A stretch of 64,000 nucleotides of DNA from the NCBI GenBank assembly GCA_000827495.1, contig KN817612.1, positions 62,001-126,000 of the forward strand, written 5' to 3'. Made by a program: the position numbers and the translations under genes. The notes under the pieces were generated by a model that saw nothing but the letters and a program-made list of their open reading frames with translations, was not told the origin of the DNA and did no database searches. Positions within the stretch are counted from its first letter, which is position 1. Every line of letters starts with the position of its first letter. Positions 1-10,361 of this stretch are shown here, in pieces. This DNA is from Hypholoma sublateritium FD-334 SS-4. Its lineage: Eukaryota; Basidiomycota; Agaricomycetes; Agaricales; Strophariaceae.

Positions 1-1005
1 CAACAGCCATACCCATGCTACCGTGGTAGTTCGCATTGACTATATGGACGTGGAAATGATCTGGGTGTGCACGATAAGTACGGTTCGCACGTTTTATAAG
101 AAGGGCTAGACGTACAGTAACTGGGCTGGTAGTGCACATACATCCTTAAAGATCCGGTCGGTAGACCCCATTTTTCATGGGCCACACGATTTGCTTCGCG
201 TTGGATAGATTTGAGCAGTCCTACGTGGTATTTGCGTAGATCACGGAGGCTTCGAATCTTGCGATCTTGGACGATGGCAAGGAGATACAGAGAATTGAGG
301 GTTTTGGTGTCCCATTTCATGTCGGGGAGTATGAGATACTCAGGTGAGGAGTACAGGAGTTTGCCCTTTTCGGCGATGCCATTGAGAATGTCATCGACCC
401 TATGCAGAAATCATTAGCTTTTGTAGATCTCTGTTAGTATTTGACTACCATTTCGTGCGGGCGGCAGGAAATCCCAGTATATAGGGTTTGGTATATTTCT
501 CGTAAAGTGCAGGCGTTTCGTGAACTAGGATCTGCTCTTGTTTGGTATACTATAGGATACAGAATGACATTTTTCCCCTGGAGAAAACAGAACAAGGAAA
601 CGGCATACTTTGCGAATATGGATTTCTGTAGCTGGACATATTATATTGATCTTGATATCTGAATCTCGATGCGCCTCGTCTCCAAACCACCCGAAGAGCC
701 ATGTGTACTGGAAGAATCTCCTGGTAAATATATGACCCACGAGGATATACAATTAGTCGCACTATATCTGTACTTCCCTCTAGCGCAGTCTTTTTGATCA
801 ACCCGTTGTTGCCGAAGAAAAGAGGCGCGTCTTTGGCGCTCAGAGTTGTCCTTTCAACTCGAACGATTGCTTCGACCGAGTTTGCAGAGTCCAATGTGTC
901 GGAAGAGCTAGGGAGAGTTCCGAGAAGAATTAATGTGTGGGTTAAAGGGTCCTCGTCGAGAACCCTTTGGAAGGAGAACTTTTTGAGAGCTGATACGTCG
1001 GACAT
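1..1005 (-). CDS. Scavenger mRNA decapping enzyme DcpS (m7GpppX diphosphatase), partial
   Basis: This HIT-family pyrophosphatase hydrolyses the capped remnants left by 3'-5' mRNA decay, in cytosol and nucleus. Reading leftwards from the ATG at 1005, the N-terminal exon begins MSDVSALKKFSFQRVL. A middle exon has YTWLFGWFGDEAHRDSD followed by INIICPATEIHIRK, the usual DcpS N-terminal-domain core. A later exon has LILPDMKWD and IRSLRDLRKYH. The intron at 115..61 joins HYQPSYY to HFHVHIVNANYHG, which completes the histidine-triad motif with the family hallmark YQPSYYHFHVH. The gene runs off the left edge just after the active site, so roughly the last 60-80 residues are missing. Exact splice sites of the two upstream introns (about 742-700 and 550-410) are approximate. 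The gene is head-to-head with the ribosomal protein gene at 1143, with only 137 bp between their start codons. Identification is firm; yeast homologues are DCS1/DCS2. Confidence 0.9.
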
Positions 1006-1142
1006 GGCCGCAGTTGGTTAAAGGCAAGACCGGTGGTGCGGTCCGGATGTAGTCCATATTTGCTCGAGAGGAAAGGACCAAACAAACCAAACTTTTCCCG
1101 AGTCCGCGCGTGGTCGGGCAACGCCAATTCGCTGCCACCGTT
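1006..1142. promoter_or_regulatory. Compact divergent promoter, DcpS / uL5m
   Basis: These 137 bp separate the ATG of the minus-strand decapping gene (1005) from the first in-frame ATG of the plus-strand ribosomal protein gene (1143). Both promoters and both 5' leaders must lie here or overlap the neighbouring gene. I see no clear TATA box. A shared promoter is an inference from the spacing alone. Confidence 0.5.
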
Positions 1143-2033
1143 ATGTCTATGCAGGTCGCGCCAACGCTCTCGCGCCACTCGCTGACGCGCTTTCAACGCG
1201 CGCCTAAAATTGTTAGGAAGCTACGCAGGAACCCCAAGACAGGCCTCCCAACCCCCCATGTCAAAATCGTGGCGCGCGAGTTCGCGCCCTGCCGTCTGGA
1301 GGATCACTACCACACTACCCTCAAGGACGACTTGATGTACATGACCTACAAGCACCAGATTGGCGAGGCTCCAGAACCGCGAAAAATTCGCCTGCAGTTC
1401 GACCCAGAGAACCCGTACACCAAGTTCCGCCACAACCCACCCGTTGGCGGTTCTCAATTCCACAAAAAGCCTTCGGCCCCATCTACACCCGACAACACCA
1501 TCCGCCTGGAGAAGATCCAGCTACACACGATGGTCAAGGAGGCTGTGGCGAACAAGTCGCAGCTGCTTCCTGCTATCATGCAAATGAAGGCGTTGACGGG
1601 GGAGTCATTCCAAGGCGGAGGGCAGCACGCCGTCGAGGGTATTCAAATTGTGAAAGCGAAGAAGTCAATTGGAGGATGGATTCGACCAAATATTCCCGTT
1701 GGAGTGAAGGTGGACCTGAAAGGGCAGGCTATGTACGACTTCTTGGGCACCTTGGTCGAATTTGTGCTACCCCGCCTACGCGACTTCAACGGCATAGTTC
1801 TCCCTCCTGCCACACTTTCCACTAAGACGCCGAGCTCTGTATCTGGTGTAGTCTCTTTTGGTCTTCCCCCACATGCTCTTGTCTTCTTCCCTCAAATTGA
1901 AGTCAATGTCGACTCATACCCCAAGCTCGTCGGGATGCATATTCACTTCGTGACGAACGCAACTGGTATCGGTGCACAGGATCGTGCAAGGGCCCTAGTA
2001 TCTGGTTTCCAAGTGCCCTTCGTGCGCAGATAA
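1143..2033 (+). CDS. Mitochondrial large-subunit ribosomal protein uL5m (bacterial L5 type)
   Basis: A single uninterrupted exon encodes about 296 residues. The N-terminus (MSMQVAPTLSRHSLTRFQR) is rich in Ser, Arg and hydrophobics and poor in acids, as expected of a mitochondrial targeting presequence. The body matches the L5 fold: an N-terminal part with EKIQLHTMVKEAV, a central segment with MQMKALTGESF, then KKSIGGWIRPNIPVGVKVDL and FLGTLVEFVLPRLRDFNGI, where bacterial L5 has the matching F-x-LP-RDF block, and a C-terminal FFPQIEVN. The protein binds 5S-rRNA-equivalent and central-protuberance regions of the mitoribosome; the yeast equivalent is MRPL7. The frame is open upstream to 1110, but the first ATG is at 1143, with a second in-frame ATG two codons later. 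Identification is strong. Confidence 0.9.
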   Translation: MSMQVAPTLSRHSLTRFQRAPKIVRKLRRNPKTGLPTPHVKIVAREFAPCRLEDHYHTTLKDDLMYMTYKHQIGEAPEPRKIRLQFDPENPYTKFRHNPPVGGSQFHKKPSAPSTPDNTIRLEKIQLHTMVKEAVANKSQLLPAIMQMKALTGESFQGGGQHAVEGIQIVKAKKSIGGWIRPNIPVGVKVDLKGQAMYDFLGTLVEFVLPRLRDFNGIVLPPATLSTKTPSSVSGVVSFGLPPHALVFFPQIEVNVDSYPKLVGMHIHFVTNATGIGAQDRARALVSGFQVPFVRR

Positions 2034-3669
2034 TCTTTTGTGAGCACTCTTTAATTACAATATATGCCGTCAAGAGACTAACCTAGAAATTAAGTGTTTT
2101 ACATCATGCTACCATTATAATCATTTATTGTTGTCAATCCGAACTCAGCGGCGCCTCAAACTGGACACTTACCATGGTCTCCAATGTCGACAACGTCATC
2201 TATCAGGTGGTAGTATGCATGGTGGTAATATGTATGATTGTTACAAGAAAACGTCTGTCTTTAACTCACGACGCAAACCGCATTCATTTATTTCGAGGTC
2301 AGTCGCTATTCTCAGTCCTCCATCGTTACATGCACGTCAGGAATACCATTCCAACAGCGTTTGGGCAGCGACGAATACAGGATGATGTTGAGATGTTCAT
2401 CGGAGGGAAATGCTTATACCATATTCAGATCAAAATGGCCCGTTGCAGGCAGCACTGTTGTACCCTTTTTGTTTCTGACAGAACTTTCTAGGTCGCGGCT
2501 TGCACGTAGGAAGACGACCTTATTCTATTTCGCGTCTTTAGCATGGTTCTGCAGCCGCACGGAGCGCAGTGGCGCGCATCGCCGCCGCTGCGGTTGCGCC
2601 ACCTTCACGTTCGTGTCCACAGATCGGGAGCATGTGAGGGGCCTAGGACCCACATCTGCGCGCCTGTGTGACACTGGGCCGCTGCGGGCGGTCTCCTTCT
2701 CCACATGCCGGCGCTCATAGTGGCTGGAAAATCAAGGCTAATGCGAATACAAGCTTACTATCCGACTCCTGGTCGTTGTCTGACAAGCTGGATCCCCGGA
2801 GCGTGCTTGTTCTTCATCACCGCGATACAAATCAAAGCTTTCCATTTCGTAGCGCTCAGGTCACTATTATTATCCGCCGATGACTGTCAAATAAACCCGG
2901 TCAGCTGGCTGATGCAAGAGATTGGGTACCAGCATAGTCTTGCACTATCCACCAATATGGGCGCTATTAGTACCGGGGTTGTTGACCATCTTGATATCTT
3001 CCAACGCAGAAGGTTACCTCAGACGTGGAGTGATGCTTGCATTTCCGACCGGCGCGAGAAGTAGTAGCTTCACCTCTGTAAGATCAGACGCATTATATTT
3101 ATAGGGAAAATTTGCGACTGCGTCGCAGTTCTACACGCTCGCAAGCGTCGGAACCTCAGATCACCCCGTTCTCCCTTCTTCAACATGTAAATTATAATAT
3201 GACCTGCATTGGATATTCAACGAAGAAACGTCAGAGCATCGTTCAGCCGTATGGCTTGGTTCAAGTGGCTGGGATGTGTAAGGCATATGCATAATAATAA
3301 GCTACGAATTATGGAGGCTAGAAGCGCAGGATAGATATTCCTGGCTTCCCACCTTCTGTTCAGAAAGCCATCCTTCAACGTTGAATAAGTAGAAATACAA
3401 TTTGATTCTGATATTCATATTGCTAAAAATAAGAGTCAAATAATAGAACGAAAAAGGTCATTCGTATCTATACGCAAGTTCGAAACGTGATGACCGGGGG
3501 GTGCACTATAATACGCACTTAGACACCACAGAAATACTTGCACCTCAAAGTATAAAAGGCAGCCAATGGGCGTATAAAGTGGGGAATTATCAAGCAGAAG
3601 ATTCATCACCTCTCCAGGCCACAACACATTTTGAACACCGTCCTCTCAAGAACTTTGCATACAATCACC
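2034..3669. other. Non-coding stretch: 3' flank of uL5m and upstream half of duplication unit A
   Basis: No convincing gene; only short open frames with no family motif. From about 2500 the sequence is a diverged copy of 5200-6529: recognisable blocks include 2980-3075 versus 5700-5795 and 3400-3669 versus 6270-6529. The last 190 bp hold the promoter of the secreted-protein gene at 3670, with TATAAAAG at 3551-3558 and a CCAAT-like element just after it. Confidence 0.6.
3551..3558 (+). promoter_or_regulatory. TATA box of secreted-protein gene A
   Basis: TATAAAAG lies 119 bp before the ATG at 3670. The equivalent element of the paralogue (6436-6443) sits in the same context of shared sequence, supporting a conserved TATA-driven promoter. 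Confidence 0.55.
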
Positions 3670-4068
3670 ATGCGCTTTTTGTCACTCGCCCTCACCGCCG
3701 TCTCAATGGTGGCATACATGGCCGTCCCCAGTTCCGCAGACATCATTGCATTCTCTGGCGGTGCGTGCGACGGGGATGAAGGCCTCAATGTCCCATGCGA
3801 TGGAAGCTGCCATCAATTTACCGGCCGCGAATCTTTCGAGGTTTCTATTTTTTTTTGCCTACCAGTAAAAAATACATTGGTAGCTAACATGGCCATACAA
3901 TAGGTTGTCATCGGCGGGCTGCATTGTGTCACCTTCTTCGAGGACACAGGCTGCAACTCCTTGATTGCCACCTTCCCGAACGAAGGAAACTCTTTGTGCA
4001 GCAACGTCAACACTGGCACAGCCGTTGGCTCGTTCAGGTGCTCTGCCAACGACAGCTGTGATGATTAA
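3670..4068 (+). CDS. Small secreted 8-cysteine protein, copy A
   Basis: Two exons, 3670-3840 and 3904-4068, are joined by a 63-nt phase-0 intron (GT...TAG) and encode 111 residues. Residues 1-23 form a clear signal peptide (MRFLSLALTAVSMVAY..., cleavage expected after ...PSSA). The mature part of about 88 residues starts DIIAFSGGACDG and holds eight cysteines, in contexts GACDG, VPCDG, GSCHQF, LHCVTFF, TGCNS, SLCSN, FRCSA and DSCDD, so four disulfides are likely. No enzymatic motif is visible. The paired glycine-rich and C-x-G-type segments are loosely reminiscent of small beta-rich secreted proteins such as crystallin or killer-toxin folds, but that is only a guess. An in-frame ATG 39 nt upstream exists; the one at 3670 is preferred because the paralogue at 6530 starts at the equivalent place. 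Role unknown; candidates are effector, antimicrobial or fruit-body protein. Confidence 0.8.
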
Positions 4069-6529
4069 ATAGGTGAGACCTGGCTGGCTTAATGGTAGTA
4101 AGCTGTATCTAACTGGCGTCGACATGTCTCACAGACAGCTTAAAGAATACGTGATTGTTCGGGTACATTCTGTATAGTTTTGATGTATAGGGTCGGGGAC
4201 CCAGAATAGCTTCTCAGTGCAACAATGTGTAATCGATTGTTCTCCGCACAGCTCTGCTTAGCATAAGAGTTCGAGTCGGGACTCCATTTGAATTGTAGCA
4301 ATCCCCAGCAGATGTTAAGTATACTGTACTATTTCGAATGGGAGTATATACAAAAGTAGTGGAAGTCCTGCAAGTGGGGTCAGTGGCGATGGAACTGGCC
4401 AGTATCACTTTCCCACAGAGAATTCGTCGGCGTGAAATTGCCTGATTGTGTGGCGCATCCATTGGGCCGAAGGCAGTTCAGTCACCAGTGGCACGCTTCT
4501 CCTGTTACCACCATCATTTCATCACGATCCCGTCGTGTCTCCATCCCGTGGAGACTCGAGCTCAGGATGATTTCTCAATTCTATTTGCATAAAGATTTCA
4601 GCTCGCTGCACCATGTGCGTCAACGTGTCCGCGCGCACCGCATGACACCCAACGGTAGCTTGCGCGGCAATCATTATGCCGCCCAAAATCGCCTGTGCCC
4701 ATAGGGCCCGTTTCCCCAAGTACATGTGAGGGCAGCATCGACGACGCGGCGCGCAGCCACACCTCGCTCAACGCAAACTACATCTACGTAGCATCACCCT
4801 CGGTGCGTCAAGCGCGATCCCCACCATTCATGCTAGTGGTGACGCGGTGGCGCGCGGCGCAGGCATCGTCGCGGCTTCACAATTTAATATGTTATGTTCC
4901 ATTGTGATTCAGAAGTCCACGTCTTCTCTGGCGCCATCAATCATTCCTGCTTGTGAGGGTGCGTCAGCTGTCAGAGGTATAGCACTATGCACGGCAAATT
5001 TGTGTGCTGCAGGCTTATAGGCTGTTAAGACAGGTTGGGGACAAGGAGATCAAGTTTGTCCGAAAATGGTATAAGTATTTCCCTAATGCGGAGTCGCAAT
5101 CCCCGATGACCTAACCGGGGAGGGGAATCCCATGTATGGTGCGTGTGCACACTAGACGGCGTCTCCTGTCAGCACTTTTAAGATTAGAATGGGTTGCGGG
5201 TTGCATTTGGAAAGACGACCTTGTTCTCGCTTCTCGGCCGTGGTGCCACCGCCGCATGGAGCGCAAGAACATGCTCGAATCGTCCCACCGTTGCTTCATG
5301 TGCCGACGGCCGGCATCGGCACCGTCAATTTCGTGTCGACCGACCGAGGACATGCGTGTGGCCTTGAGCCTATATGAGGCTATGTGCATCCTTCTTCACA
5401 CTCTAGAGCTCACTATGGATTGAGGTTCGAAGTGGCCACGACTACAAGCTTACTCTGCAGCTCCTATTTGGCTCCTTTTTTCGCATTCTAACATGCTCCA
5501 TTGTGCCACCCATCAGAGCATACAATGATGTCTTCAGTGACACGATTAATACCATTGCTTTCCATTCCAAAGAGCTCAGGTCATTAGTCTTTGCGGCCCC
5601 ACTGTCGAATGAAACTGGTCAGCTGGCCAGTGATACACCTTGTCGGCAACGTACGAGCATGACCTTGAACTAGCCACAAAAATGAATACCACTCGACTGT
5701 TAACCATCTTAGCATCCTCCGACGCAGGAGGTTACCTCATATGTGGAGTGATGCTTGTATTTCTGACCGCGAGAAGCAGTAAACTTCGCCTTTTTGTGAG
5801 AGTCGGAGGTGCAAAAATAAAGATTCTGCCGTCGTGGCGGTATATTATATTTATATTTTACATGCCCACAAGCGTCACTGGAGCCTAAAGTTATTTCATC
5901 GTGCATTATTAAGAGGTGATTACAATATAATGCGTACTGTCTTTCTTTTGTCACTAAAATATCGGACCCTGGCGATTTGAAGAATGACTTTTACATAAGT
6001 AACTGTAAATTCCTTGCTCTTAAACTCCAAATACCTACGCAAGATCAAACGTTTGAACCTTGGCGCGCAAATCAGCTGTACAACTCGGGCCACGTGAAGG
6101 GTCCCATGCTCGGACACATCAAATAAAAACACTACTTACGAAGTACGGAAGCTACTAGAAGCTGAAGATGAATATTCATGACTTGCGGTCCGTTGATGCA
6201 CCACCTTCTTTCAGGGTACCATCTCGTACCTCGTCCGGCTCCATCGTCAAAATGTAAAACACAAGTTTGATTCTGAAATTCATACTGCCAAAAATAAATA
6301 TGAGAGTCAAGGAGTACGGCATATGCTAATTATATCAATACGCCAGCTTGAAGCGTGGTAACCGGGGGTACACCGTAATACGCTCTCAGACACCAAAAAG
6401 GTTTTTAATCTAAAAGAAAAATAAATCAGCAGCCATATAAAACGGGCCAGTACCAGGCAGAAGATTCCTCACCTCCTCAGGCCACAAACCATCTCGAAAA
6501 CAATCCTCTCAAAAGCTTCATAAGACACC
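4069..6529. other. Non-coding stretch between the two secreted-protein genes
   Basis: No gene recognised. 4069-4140 is the 3' flank shared with copy B. About 4150-5190 has no counterpart in the duplication and no coding signal beyond chance open frames. From about 5200 onward it is the upstream half of duplication unit B, diverged from 2500-3669. It ends in the promoter of the gene at 6530, with a TATA-like TATAAAAC at 6436-6443. Confidence 0.55.
6436..6443 (+). promoter_or_regulatory. TATA-like box of secreted-protein gene B
   Basis: TATAAAAC lies 94 bp upstream of the ATG at 6530. It is followed by the shared leader block (CAGAAGATTC.TCACCTC) that also precedes copy A. Confidence 0.5.
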
Positions 6530-6929
6530 ATGCAACTTTTGTCTCTCGCTTTCACCGTTGTCTCCATGGTCGCATACATGGCCGCCCCCGGTGCTGCAGA
6601 CATCATCGCATTCTCTGGTACTGAGTGCTCTGGGAATGCAGGCGACAATGTCGCCTGCGACGGAAGCTGCCATCAATTTACCGGCCGCGAATCTTTCAAG
6701 GTCCATACTTCCTTTCCTTTCTGCAGTATAGATGGCACTGGTAGCTGACTTTGCCGTGAAATAGGTCACTGCATCTGGACAGCACTGTGTTACCTTCTTC
6801 GAGGACACAGGCTGCAACTCCTTGATTGCCACCTTCCCGAACGAAGGAAATTCTTTATGCAGCGACGTCAACACTGGCACGGCTGTTGGATCGTTCAGAT
6901 GCTCTGCCAACGACAGCTGTGACAATTAG
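6530..6929 (+). CDS. Small secreted 8-cysteine protein, copy B
   Basis: Paralogue of the gene at 3670 with identical architecture. Exon 1 is 6530-6700 (171 nt), the intron is 64 nt in phase 0, and exon 2 is 6765-6929 (165 nt), giving 111 residues. The signal peptide is MQLLSLAFTVVSMVAY..., and the mature protein begins DIIAFSGTECSG. All eight cysteines are in register with copy A. The segments CHQFTGRESF and CVTFFEDTGCNSLIATFPNE are identical between the copies, while the N-terminal third of the mature protein and the first residues of exon 2 differ (VTASGQH against VVIGGLH). Exon 2 is nearly identical at nucleotide level whereas the introns are barely alignable. Function unknown. Tandem amplification of a small secreted protein is common for effector or defence proteins, but nothing here proves that role. 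Confidence 0.8.
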
Positions 6930-7289
6930 GTGGGTAGTCTGCTGCTAGTTTAATAGGAGTGGACTGTGATTAATAGTCGACATCTCTCAAAGGTAGCTTC
7001 AAATTGGAGATCCACCAATCGTTCGAGTACATCATGATCGTGTATTATTTTCATGTATAGGCCACAGAGTCTGAACTATATACAAATTCCAGTGATTCTT
7101 GACTTCTTCGCATAGCTAATATTAGTATAACCCGAGGTGGAACCTCCATTTGAATTTTCGCAAGGCCGCGCAAAAGCCGTACGTGTCTGTAAATGACATA
7201 TACATTTCCATAAATGGAACTTTACAAGAAAAAAAAGTGTTACATCAGGCCCTACAGGAAGGACCACTGCGGCCTCTTGTCGCCCGTCC
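6930..7289. other. Short intergenic, convergent 3' flanks
   Basis: Lies between the stop of secreted-protein gene B (plus) and the stop of epoxide hydrolase 1 (minus). No coding or RNA signal seen. 7190-7290 resembles 10290-10360, the equivalent 3' flank of epoxide hydrolase 2. Confidence 0.5.
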
Positions 7290-8930
7290 TCAATACCCCG
7301 GCCGTCCCTCAACAACCCCATACGCTGGGCCCCCTTTCCCAAACATCTCCCGCAGGTCCGCAACGAGCTCCTTCGGCTTTTCATGCGCCGCGAAATGACC
7401 CCCGCTTTCGTGCTGCGACTCGAAAACCAGGTATGGCGAGCGCAGCCAGCTGCATGAGACAATAACGTCAATATGCACTCAATAGGTTCAGCATGCGCTC
7501 CAGGGCGACTCACGAGCGTGGCAGGATCACGAGCTCCTTCGGGAAATACGACACGCCGAGCGGGATCGTCGGGCGCGGCACCGTCTCGAAACCCTTCTCA
7601 TGCTGGAACTCATAGTAGATCCGCAGCGACGCCGCGGGTCCGGCGGTAGAGAACCAGTACAGCGACACCCACGTAAGCACTGCGATTGCGCGCGCATCAG
7701 CTTTTTAAAAAATATCAACGCACGCTCAGCGCACCTTCGTCGTCCGTCCACGGGTACGCGTCCGTCCAGACCACGAGCTTCTCGTAAATCCACGCGAGGA
7801 GACCCGCTGGCGAATCAGCGAGTGAGTACCCGAGCGTCTGCGGCTGCGTCGCTTGCTCGGCGAAGTACCCACTTCCCTCGTCGCGGAACCACTCCGTGCG
7901 CGCAAGCCCCGCTGCCTCCACGGGCGTGAGCGGCGTTAGAGTATCACGGATGTAGTCCAGCGGCGCGCTAAAGAGCGTTCGGTAGATGCTGCGGACGTGG
8001 TGCAGGTAAGTGTGAGAGCAGCATAAAGGAGGGGTGACGGGGACGCACGCGTCTTTCCAGTTTGTGTGCCATGCTTTGCTGTGTAGGCCGCCGTACAGAC
8101 TGGCGATACGCGTTGTAATCTGTAACGAGTCATTAGACGCATAGGTCACAGAGAAATGCTCATTCGGTACTTACAGCGGCACCCCAGTCGCCTCCTTGCG
8201 TAACTAGCACAGGATAAGGATCATACGGGGTAGGTGAATTGGGTAACATACTGTATTCTTTATACCCAAGCGCAATCATCAGTTTATTCCCCACCTAAAA
8301 GACGATACTTTGTAAAGGTTGGACTATTCAAGCACATATACGCACCTCAGCATATTGCGATATCCCGAACCCCTTCTTCTTCGGCGCCTCGGAGAACCCA
8401 AACCCAGGCAGACTGAAAGTCACAACGTGAAAGCTCGGCTGTCCTTCTTTTTCCTGCGCCAGAAGCGGCAATATCTTCCGCGCCTCCCAGAAACCCCCGG
8501 GCCCTGAAGAACGTCAGTACACGGCGTGCTCATGGAATATAATAACGCGCCGACTCACATCCATGCACAAAAAGCAGCGGCACCGCGCCTTCAACCGGGC
8601 TCCTTTTGTGCACGTAGTGCACATCAAGCGTCCCGTGGCCGTCCACCTCGATGGCCCGGCGGAATTGCGGCAGCTCCGCGTTGAGCGCGGCCTCCTGTGC
8701 GCGCCAATCGAAGCCGTCCTTCCAGCGTGCGAGAAGGCGTGCGACGTCCGCGAGTGGAGCGCCGTACGCCCAACCGGCGTTGTCGAGCTCGTCCGGAAGA
8801 ACTGTCAACGCGAGCTTGCGCTGGAGGTTCACGAGCTTGTCGTCGGGGATTGAGATGGTGAAGGGCTCCGCACCGGTCGAATTGAGAGAGAGCGAATCCA
8901 TAGTGCTAGTAATTAGTGCTCAGAGGAAAG
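7200..8930. repeat. Epoxide-hydrolase tandem duplication, unit 1
   Basis: The whole gene plus its 3' flank aligns with 10290-12030 in the same orientation, including intron positions and the last 70 bp before the stop. A separate upstream block (about 9830-10130) is also shared with 12120-12400, but at different distances from the two start codons, so the units differ by roughly 0.8 kb of unshared upstream DNA. Confidence 0.7.
7290..8901 (-). CDS. Epoxide hydrolase 1 (microsomal/EHN type alpha/beta hydrolase)
   Basis: Enzyme expected to open epoxides to vicinal diols; in wood-decay fungi these may detoxify aromatic or lipid epoxides. Exon 1 (8901-8559) carries the N-terminal EHN domain ([32 protein letters not shown]) and ends at the oxyanion-hole motif HGW, completed across the intron as HGWPGGFWEA (exon 2, 8503-8346). 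Next come [17 protein letters not shown], a short exon with NKLMIALGY, then [10 protein letters not shown] containing the nucleophile Asp (GGDWG). The lid has [20 protein letters not shown], and a later exon has [17 protein letters not shown]. The last exon has the catalytic His in [11 protein letters not shown] and ends GRPGY. All motifs are intact with about eight exons. A TATATAAG on the minus strand at about 8971-8978 lies some 70 bp upstream. It is a close tandem paralogue of the gene at 10362-12016. Confidence 0.88.
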
Positions 8931-10361
8931 TTATACCGTTGGAGGCAAGTCAGAGGTATCACCTTTTATCTTATATATGTTCAAAGTTCAAAGTTATTCC
9001 CCTGCTTTTGTACCTCCATCCTGCTTCCTTATTGTTGTTTGCATTACTCATTCCTCTGGAATGCCAGTATATATTACCAAGCATCCGAGCCAAGCATTCG
9101 AATCCTACAGCTTATAACTCATGATTAATGCTAGGCCGATGGCCGTCCTCTATAAGGAGTCGTTCATCGGTCTAGGCTCATGATTACTGGATCGTTTGGT
9201 AATTTCCTGCATTTCGGTTGCTACTTTGTAACACTGTGTTTTCGCTAATTCAATTCTGCCTACCACTCTAGGTACCAGTTTATTATGTTTGGAATCGTGG
9301 ACGCTAATTCGAGCGCATCACTTTGATTACCGTAGCTGGATTCACAGAGGCGCCTAGTTGGAGTTGAATACGCCTGCATTTTGTGCCCCATTTCTTATTC
9401 TGACAATTCAAAAATTTCAAGCACATACATTTGTTCCTACTTCTATTAATGTGATGGTTTACCTGTATCTGAATTTACTAGGACGAATGGATTGCACCGC
9501 ACGCAATTTGCACGCAATCAGTGCAGTCTGCGTTTGACGACAACCTGTGTAAGCAATTAATATATATATAGTTGACCCTGCAGTGCAGTTAGACTCGGAA
9601 ATTTTACTGGTGTTCGCTCCCATGAACTACTTAGACTAACATACATAACCTCACGGGTCGTAAACGGCGACGACGACGACCAAACGACGACTGGACGCTC
9701 AGTATTAAGAGATAAATTCCCACGAAAAATGATCTGAGAAGATTCTCACGCTCCTCAAGACCGAAGTTCTTGCGAAGTTCAGAACTAAAATCGTAACAGA
9801 GAGTGTGCTGATGCGCACGATGCGTCTGACATATTCCATGGAACGATATATTGCGTTAGAAAATAGAGAGTGGTGTGCCCAGGCAGGCATAAAAATATCA
9901 GAAGAATAACCGGACCCGGCACCCAGACATCGTGCCACAATCGTGCAATTCATTACAGGGGACCTTACAATTGAAACGAGTAGTTGGATATATTTGCCGT
10001 CGAAGAGGCGGAGCAGACCTGCAGTGTTCAGGTATGAGCACTGGGTCCAGAGCTGGACGCGCAGGGAACGAACCCCGAAATAGACGCCTACAAAATCGAG
10101 TGGCACAGCCACAACGGTCACTATCAAACGGACTTGTGCACTTTCTAGGTTCAACGTTCCAAGGCGGCCCTGGTTTCTTTACACAGTCGAATAACGACAC
10201 GCTGTATTTTTTTTCACTGTTATAGAACTCCAGACTAAAGGACCATGCACGTTACATATTGTCCCGAGCAAGTCATACAATTTAGATAAGTACGATGTTC
10301 GAGGGAATTGAATGATACATCAGTCCTACAGCAAAGGTCCATCCGCCGGCTCGTCCCATGC
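8902..10361. other. Upstream region of epoxide hydrolase 1, no confident gene
   Basis: An AT-richer stretch with no recognisable protein family. The longest open frame (minus, about 9705-10154) is not convincing as a gene. However, a 36-bp segment at 10078-10113 is conserved with two mismatches at 12363-12399 upstream of epoxide hydrolase 2, and the surrounding 300 bp align weakly. A run of alternating TA is present around 9562-9571. Confidence 0.45.
10078..10113. promoter_or_regulatory. Conserved upstream block, copy 1
   Basis: 36 bp, two mismatches from 12363-12399. It begins aaatagacgcctac and ends ggcacagccaca. On the minus strand both copies would read VAVPLDFVGVYF. It could be a retained exon fragment or a regulatory block carried along with the gene duplication; I cannot tell which. 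Confidence 0.4.

Larger units (their letters stand above)
2500..4140. repeat. Tandem duplication, unit A (with secreted-protein gene A)
   Basis: This segment aligns by eye, in order and orientation, with about 5200-7060. Matching landmarks are the GC-rich block at 2520-2650 (against 5210-5370), the block at 2980-3075 (against 5700-5795), the promoter region at 3480-3669 (against 6345-6529), both exons of the gene at 3670, and part of its 3' flank. Non-coding parts are heavily diverged with many small indels, so the event is not recent. The start-to-start offset of the two genes is 2860 bp. Outer boundaries are approximate. Confidence 0.7.
5200..7060. repeat. Tandem duplication, unit B (with secreted-protein gene B)
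   Basis: Diverged direct copy of about 2500-4140. It is somewhat longer because of insertions upstream of the gene, for example around 5430-5620 and 5890-6130. Coding exons are much better conserved than the intron and flanks, which indicates selection or conversion on the gene. Confidence 0.7.

Noticed and set aside
1110..1142. Upstream extension of the ribosomal protein frame
   Set aside because: It begins at a GTG, not used as a start in nuclear genes; the first ATG is at 1143.
4258..4285. tRNA-like B-box (gttcgagtc)
   Set aside because: No matching A-box or foldable cloverleaf upstream; a similar isolated match near 21170 was dismissed for the same reason.
9705..10154. 149-codon minus-strand open frame upstream of epoxide hydrolase 1
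   Set aside because: Only a 12-residue segment is shared with the equivalent region of copy 2, and the rest shifts frame between copies, so it is not a conserved protein; only the DNA block is reported.
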